A stretch of 21,987 nucleotides of DNA from Larix sibirica (lineage: Eukaryota > Streptophyta > Pinopsida > Pinales > Pinaceae): assembly GCA_004151065.3 (NCBI GenBank), contig NWUY0300027606.1, forward strand, positions 18,008 to 39,994, written 5' to 3'. The position numbers and the translations under genes are program-made. Shown one piece after another: positions 19,009-21,987 of this stretch; within the stretch, counting starts at the first letter, position 1; every line of letters begins with the position of its first letter. Below the pieces are notes generated by a model. That model was not told the DNA's origin, did no database searches, and was given only the letters and a program-made list of their open reading frames with translations.

Positions 19009-19191
19009 CTGGCATATACCACATCGCGGAGAATCTAATGAGGATGATGAGCGAGGCTCGAGGAGCGAAAGTCTGTGATGCTTTTTTGCAAGCTTGTTGG
19101 TGTCATGGACTTTTGAATCACATTTCATACAGAGGGTAGCTTCGTCTACACAACAAAACAAAGTTGCCTCTTTGGACACCACTATGGGGCA
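19009..19191 (-). pseudogene. BBX pseudogene exon 1 (B-box 1)
   Basis: It carries the C..C...H zinc-ligand pattern of B-box 1 except the second cysteine, the ANKLA-like motif (TNKLAKKH) and CGICQ, the start of B-box 2. An ATG at 19217-19219 is out of frame by one base. A start beyond an upstream intron cannot be excluded, as ATAG directly precedes the VVSKEA codons. Confidence 0.75.
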
Positions 19192-19650
19192 GCCACTTAG
19201 AAGAGATAATTCCCTTCATCACTAGCCCCAAGATAATAAAAAAGGTCCCAGGCACTAGCCTTGGCAGAATTCTTGACAATGTGCCCTTTGAAAATCTCAT
19301 GTGTCAAGCAATCACAATGCAGTTATCCACATACAATTATTTCAAAGTTCAAAATGAAGTCTTAACTAGTTTCATAGCATACATTATCTTTTCAAGTTGC
19401 AGAACTTCATTTAATGATGAAATCAGATGAAATACTACACATCACAGACACAATCGCTCAAACTGGAGTAAATCTATCGGCCAATAATGGATATTATGAC
19501 TAACTTATTGCTTCCACAAACCAAACATCATACGTCATATTCCACACGCATTAGTAGTTTGACGGAAGGCTGGACACTTATTCATTGAAACCCACGACAT
19601 CATTGCTGCAAGTACCAACAAGCACACCAAGCTTTAACCTCCCACCACCA
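19192..19650. other. Sequence upstream of the BBX remnant
   Basis: This would be the 5' flank of the BBX copy on the minus strand. No TATA box, start codon in frame or other gene was recognised. The frames at 19118-19300 (minus) and 19164-19430 (plus) overlap the BBX exon in wrong frames or are antisense to it. Confidence 0.4.
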
Positions 19651-19967
19651 CACAAACTTCAACACAGACACGCATCAATCCAAACCCTCGCTCCAACTTT
19701 CGAGACACCTTTATCAAAGCCTAATTATGAAAAGACCTTGCAAAATCTTGAATCGTCATATCCTTTGATTACAGTGAACAATAAAATATTCATTATGCTA
19801 CTTCAGAAATCAACGTATAACACTTAATTGCCCTCCCACTGGGGCTATATGCAACATGCCCACAAGTAGTCGACACAAAGCCAATGTGGACAGACGTTAA
19901 TCCAAACCCCCGCTACAACTTTCAAGGTGATTTTATAAAAGTTAAACTATGGAAAACTTAGCAAATT
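19651..19967. repeat. Diverged direct duplication of about 95 bp
   Basis: A block with CAATCCAAACCCTCGCTCC followed by AACTTTC, then TTTAT..AA and CTTGCAAA (about 19651-19747) recurs as TAATCCAAACCCCCGCTAC with the same order (about 19874-19967). Clearly diverged, so older than the perfect tandem repeats. No coding content. Confidence 0.6.
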
Positions 19968-20074
19968 CACAAAATATAACTGGTACAGATAAATTAATAG
20001 GTATAAAAATTGACCAAAGATATCACAGACATAATAATTAACTTTTATTTATAAAAATTAAAATAAACTTTAGT

Positions 20075-20255
20075 AATCTCAACATCATTATTATCATCAT
20101 AAACTTTATGTGAGATACTAAATTATTTTACATAAAGTTATGGAGTTACTTATAAAATATGATATATAAAATCTCAACATCATTATTATCATCATGAACT
20201 TCATGTGATAAATTAAAATTATTTTACATAAATTTACTTATAAATATGGTATATG
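20075..20255. repeat. 95-bp tandem duplication, AT-rich
   Basis: Units begin AATCTCAACATCATTATTAT at 20075 and 20170. The second copy has small deletions. The region is non-coding. Confidence 0.85.
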
Positions 20256-20843
20256 AAGTGCAAATAAACAAAATAAAAATAAACTATCACTTTATTTGGT
20301 AAGGAAATTGTAATTAAAAAAACTTCTAATTGTGTACCTTTTCATCCTTCCATAATTTGGTTAAAGAATATCAAAACTTTATCTAAGAAAGAAAAGAATG
20401 TTTCCTACTTAGGTATAGGATAGGAAATGGTGGGGTGGGGCTATGCACAACTTTCTTTTAAAGTAGCGTTATCACAATGGGAAGCGAAAGCCATAATTTG
20501 AAGTTTAATTCATTCTCAAAGCGTTTGGCTTATGGTTTGATAATGCACATTACTTGGTATAATGGGAGGTTTTATTTTAAATGTTTGTTTTTTTACGTAA
20601 ACAAGTACTTTTCTATTTATTAAAAAAAGCTCCCGACCAAATCGGACAATATGGAGTTACAAACTAGTTCTTTCGAAGATGAGGAGTATAGATAGTATAG
20701 TTCTAAAATATACAAAGACGAAGATCCCAAAATAGTTACATTCAACCTTGTATTTGTTTGTTGATACTATAGTGTCGACATGTATAATCATGATTAAACT
20801 GTCTTAAAAACAAAAAACACTTATATACTACATATGAAAACAT
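20256..20843. other. AT-rich spacer
   Basis: No gene or structured element recognised between the 95-bp repeat and the broken coiled-coil frame. Confidence 0.4.
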
Positions 20844-21320
20844 TTAGGAAAAATTTAGTCTTACAAACTGGAACAACTTGTTGTTGATTTTTTGTGTGGG
20901 GATACAGGGAGAAGAAGCTTCCCCAATTTCATTTTCAGCATTCTCCTCGATGGTTACAGGGACCTTCGGGACTACAAACCGGTTATCCATGTCAAGGGTA
21001 TCATTATGTACTTGTCCTAAACTTTGAAATTCCTCCTAAGACAAATTATTATTATCCTTCTTAGAATTAATCTTGTCCTTCCAGAATTCGATCTCCACTT
21101 CAGCCAAAATCAGTTTGTATCTCAGATGTTTCATTTGTGCTTGTAGAAGATCAAATTTTGTCAACTTGGTTATGAGTTAGTCCTGAGCATATTTCAACTC
21201 CCACTGTTTTTGCCAATTTTCAACACTACGTGTATCTCTATACATTGTAATGTTTGAGTCCTCTTGAGGGATCTCAACCCTATGTTCACTATTGTCTGTG
21301 TTTCCCTGAGGGTCAACCAT
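20844..21320 (-). pseudogene. Broken 158-codon frame, coiled-coil-like, family unknown
   Basis: From an ATG at 21318-21320 (MVDPQGNTDNSEHRVEIPQ) the minus strand reads through 158 codons with only two stops, at codon 48 (21177-21179) and codon 95 (21036-21038), to TAA at 20844-20846. The middle part (ENWQKQWELKYAQD, LTKFDLLQAQMKHLRYK, EVEIEFWKDKINSKK) is charged with regular leucine spacing, as in a coiled coil. The end is acidic (VTIEENAENEIGEASS). This is far more open than the surrounding AT-rich DNA allows by chance. It could be a gag-like or transposon accessory protein or a host gene remnant; I cannot name it. A donor-like GTAAGA follows LFQF near its end. Confidence 0.5.
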
Positions 21321-21987
21321 TGTGAAAGACTTGCAACAAACGACAATCAACTACTCCAAATTGATTCTTCTCCAAACCCTTCTAACCTAGAAAATTAAGG
21401 AATTTCTAAAGAAATTGTCACTCGAATTCTATGAACGTAACTTGACATAAACAACTTGAAAGACACTACTTATATCTTCGTTAATTAGCTCCAATCTATA
21501 CCATTTATTCTCAAGATATTCGCCTTCAACCCAGTGATAGCCTCCAAGACTTTTCAAATCTTTCCACAAGCAACTATAAGCCTAACATAAACTCCCAAGA
21601 AAACCAAGAAGATATAGAGCACCACAACAATGTACCAACTCAAGACAATGAGCCAATTCCCACCAAACAACTGCAGCAAGAATGTCAATCTATGAACTAG
21701 AAGCCTCCAATATAACTTAGATATACTACTAAGTTCACCACCATCCCACTAGTTGATATTGAAACCATCACCAACCCAAAAAATAGAAGCATTTCTACAA
21801 ATTATATTGCTATCACAATGCTTCCAAGATGGATTATAACTATATTTGACAAAATCCAAATTCCTCAAGGCACGATGTACCCTATATATATATCTCTTAC
21901 ATGTAGTAATTCTATCTCAAGGTTAACCAACATAGATCCATCTTAAACTCGTATCTATCAAGCATCGAGAGGGATCCAATTTCTTGA
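21321..21987. other. Flank of the coiled-coil frame, no gene recognised
   Basis: Mixed AT-rich sequence. On the minus strand, TATATATATAGG at about 21880-21893 resembles a TATA box some 560 bp upstream of the ATG at 21320, but nothing else supports a promoter. No coding frame of note. Confidence 0.35.

Larger units (their letters stand above)
18029..19191 (-). pseudogene. B-box (BBX) zinc-finger transcription factor pseudogene
   Basis: Exon 1 (19009-19191) encodes most of B-box 1: SKEATLFCCVDEATLC, MKCDSKVHDTNKLAKKH, then SPRCGICQ before the donor GTATTC. Exon 2 (acceptor TTTGTAG, from 18484) continues in phase with EQRELLFCQANWVVLCKDCDSK, the start of B-box 2. The split after C.ICQ is the normal intron position of two-B-box BBX genes, which act as light-signalling regulators. 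Damage: the second cysteine of the first CxxC appears as V, no start codon is in frame, B-box 2 lacks the histidine-bearing stretch after CDSK (about 12 residues), and in-frame stops occur at 18275, 18254, 18140 and 18029. An Ala-Pro stretch (PTPAPVPVPAT) comes from a GC-rich patch at about 18311-18345. It could be an exon-level capture or a decayed gene copy. Confidence 0.78.

Noticed and set aside
19118-19300. Minus-strand frame with ATG at 19219 as the BBX N-terminus
   Set aside because: It reads B-box 1 in the wrong frame, and the ATG is one base out of phase and too far from the first cysteine.
21880-21893. TATA box for the coiled-coil frame
   Set aside because: Too far (about 560 bp) from the ATG and a common motif in AT-rich DNA.

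Overview
The window is nuclear DNA of a land plant, probably a seed plant with a large, repeat-rich genome (a gymnosperm would fit, but this is inference). The evidence is one spliced gene with GT-AG introns for a plant-type cytochrome b561, fragments of plant-type B-box zinc-finger and F-box genes, plant L1-type LINEs with a C-terminal RNase H, and long AT-rich spacers. No bacterial or organellar features, tRNA, rRNA or CRISPR were seen.

Left part (1-6700, minus strand). A four-exon cytochrome b561 gene (predicted 236 aa, four haem-ligand histidines) occupies 897-6363. Intron 1 is 4.5 kb and holds a MITE-like foldback element, a TTCGAA-rich degenerate repeat field and a 33/126-bp minisatellite. 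Downstream of its stop lie an isolated exon of a WDR83/MORG1-like WD40 gene (516-650) and, at the window edge, a broken second copy of b561 exon 3 plus intron 3 (1-153).

Middle part (6700-14730). A very AT-rich spacer is followed by a 5'-truncated LINE 3' end (about 8166-8779). After more spacer with a diverged duplication comes a longer degenerate LINE (10858-14730). It holds the end of the endonuclease, a reverse transcriptase with about ten in-frame stops and a mutated catalytic motif (FVDN), a frameshift in the zinc-knuckle region, and an RNase H whose D-E-D-D residues are all kept.

Right part (14731-21987, minus strand). Remains of unrelated plant genes lie in AT-rich DNA: an F-box/LRR (SKIP14-like) fragment (16266-16631), a B-box (BBX) zinc-finger pseudogene (18029-19191) whose second exon and splice acceptor are partly duplicated in tandem by a 92-bp repeat, and an unassigned coiled-coil-like reading frame with two stops (20844-21320).

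Only the b561 gene looks functional. I found no convincing new multi-gene system. The most unusual features are the cluster of gene fragments, the duplicated splice acceptor in the BBX remnant, and the many short tandem duplications (19 to 126 bp) throughout the window.
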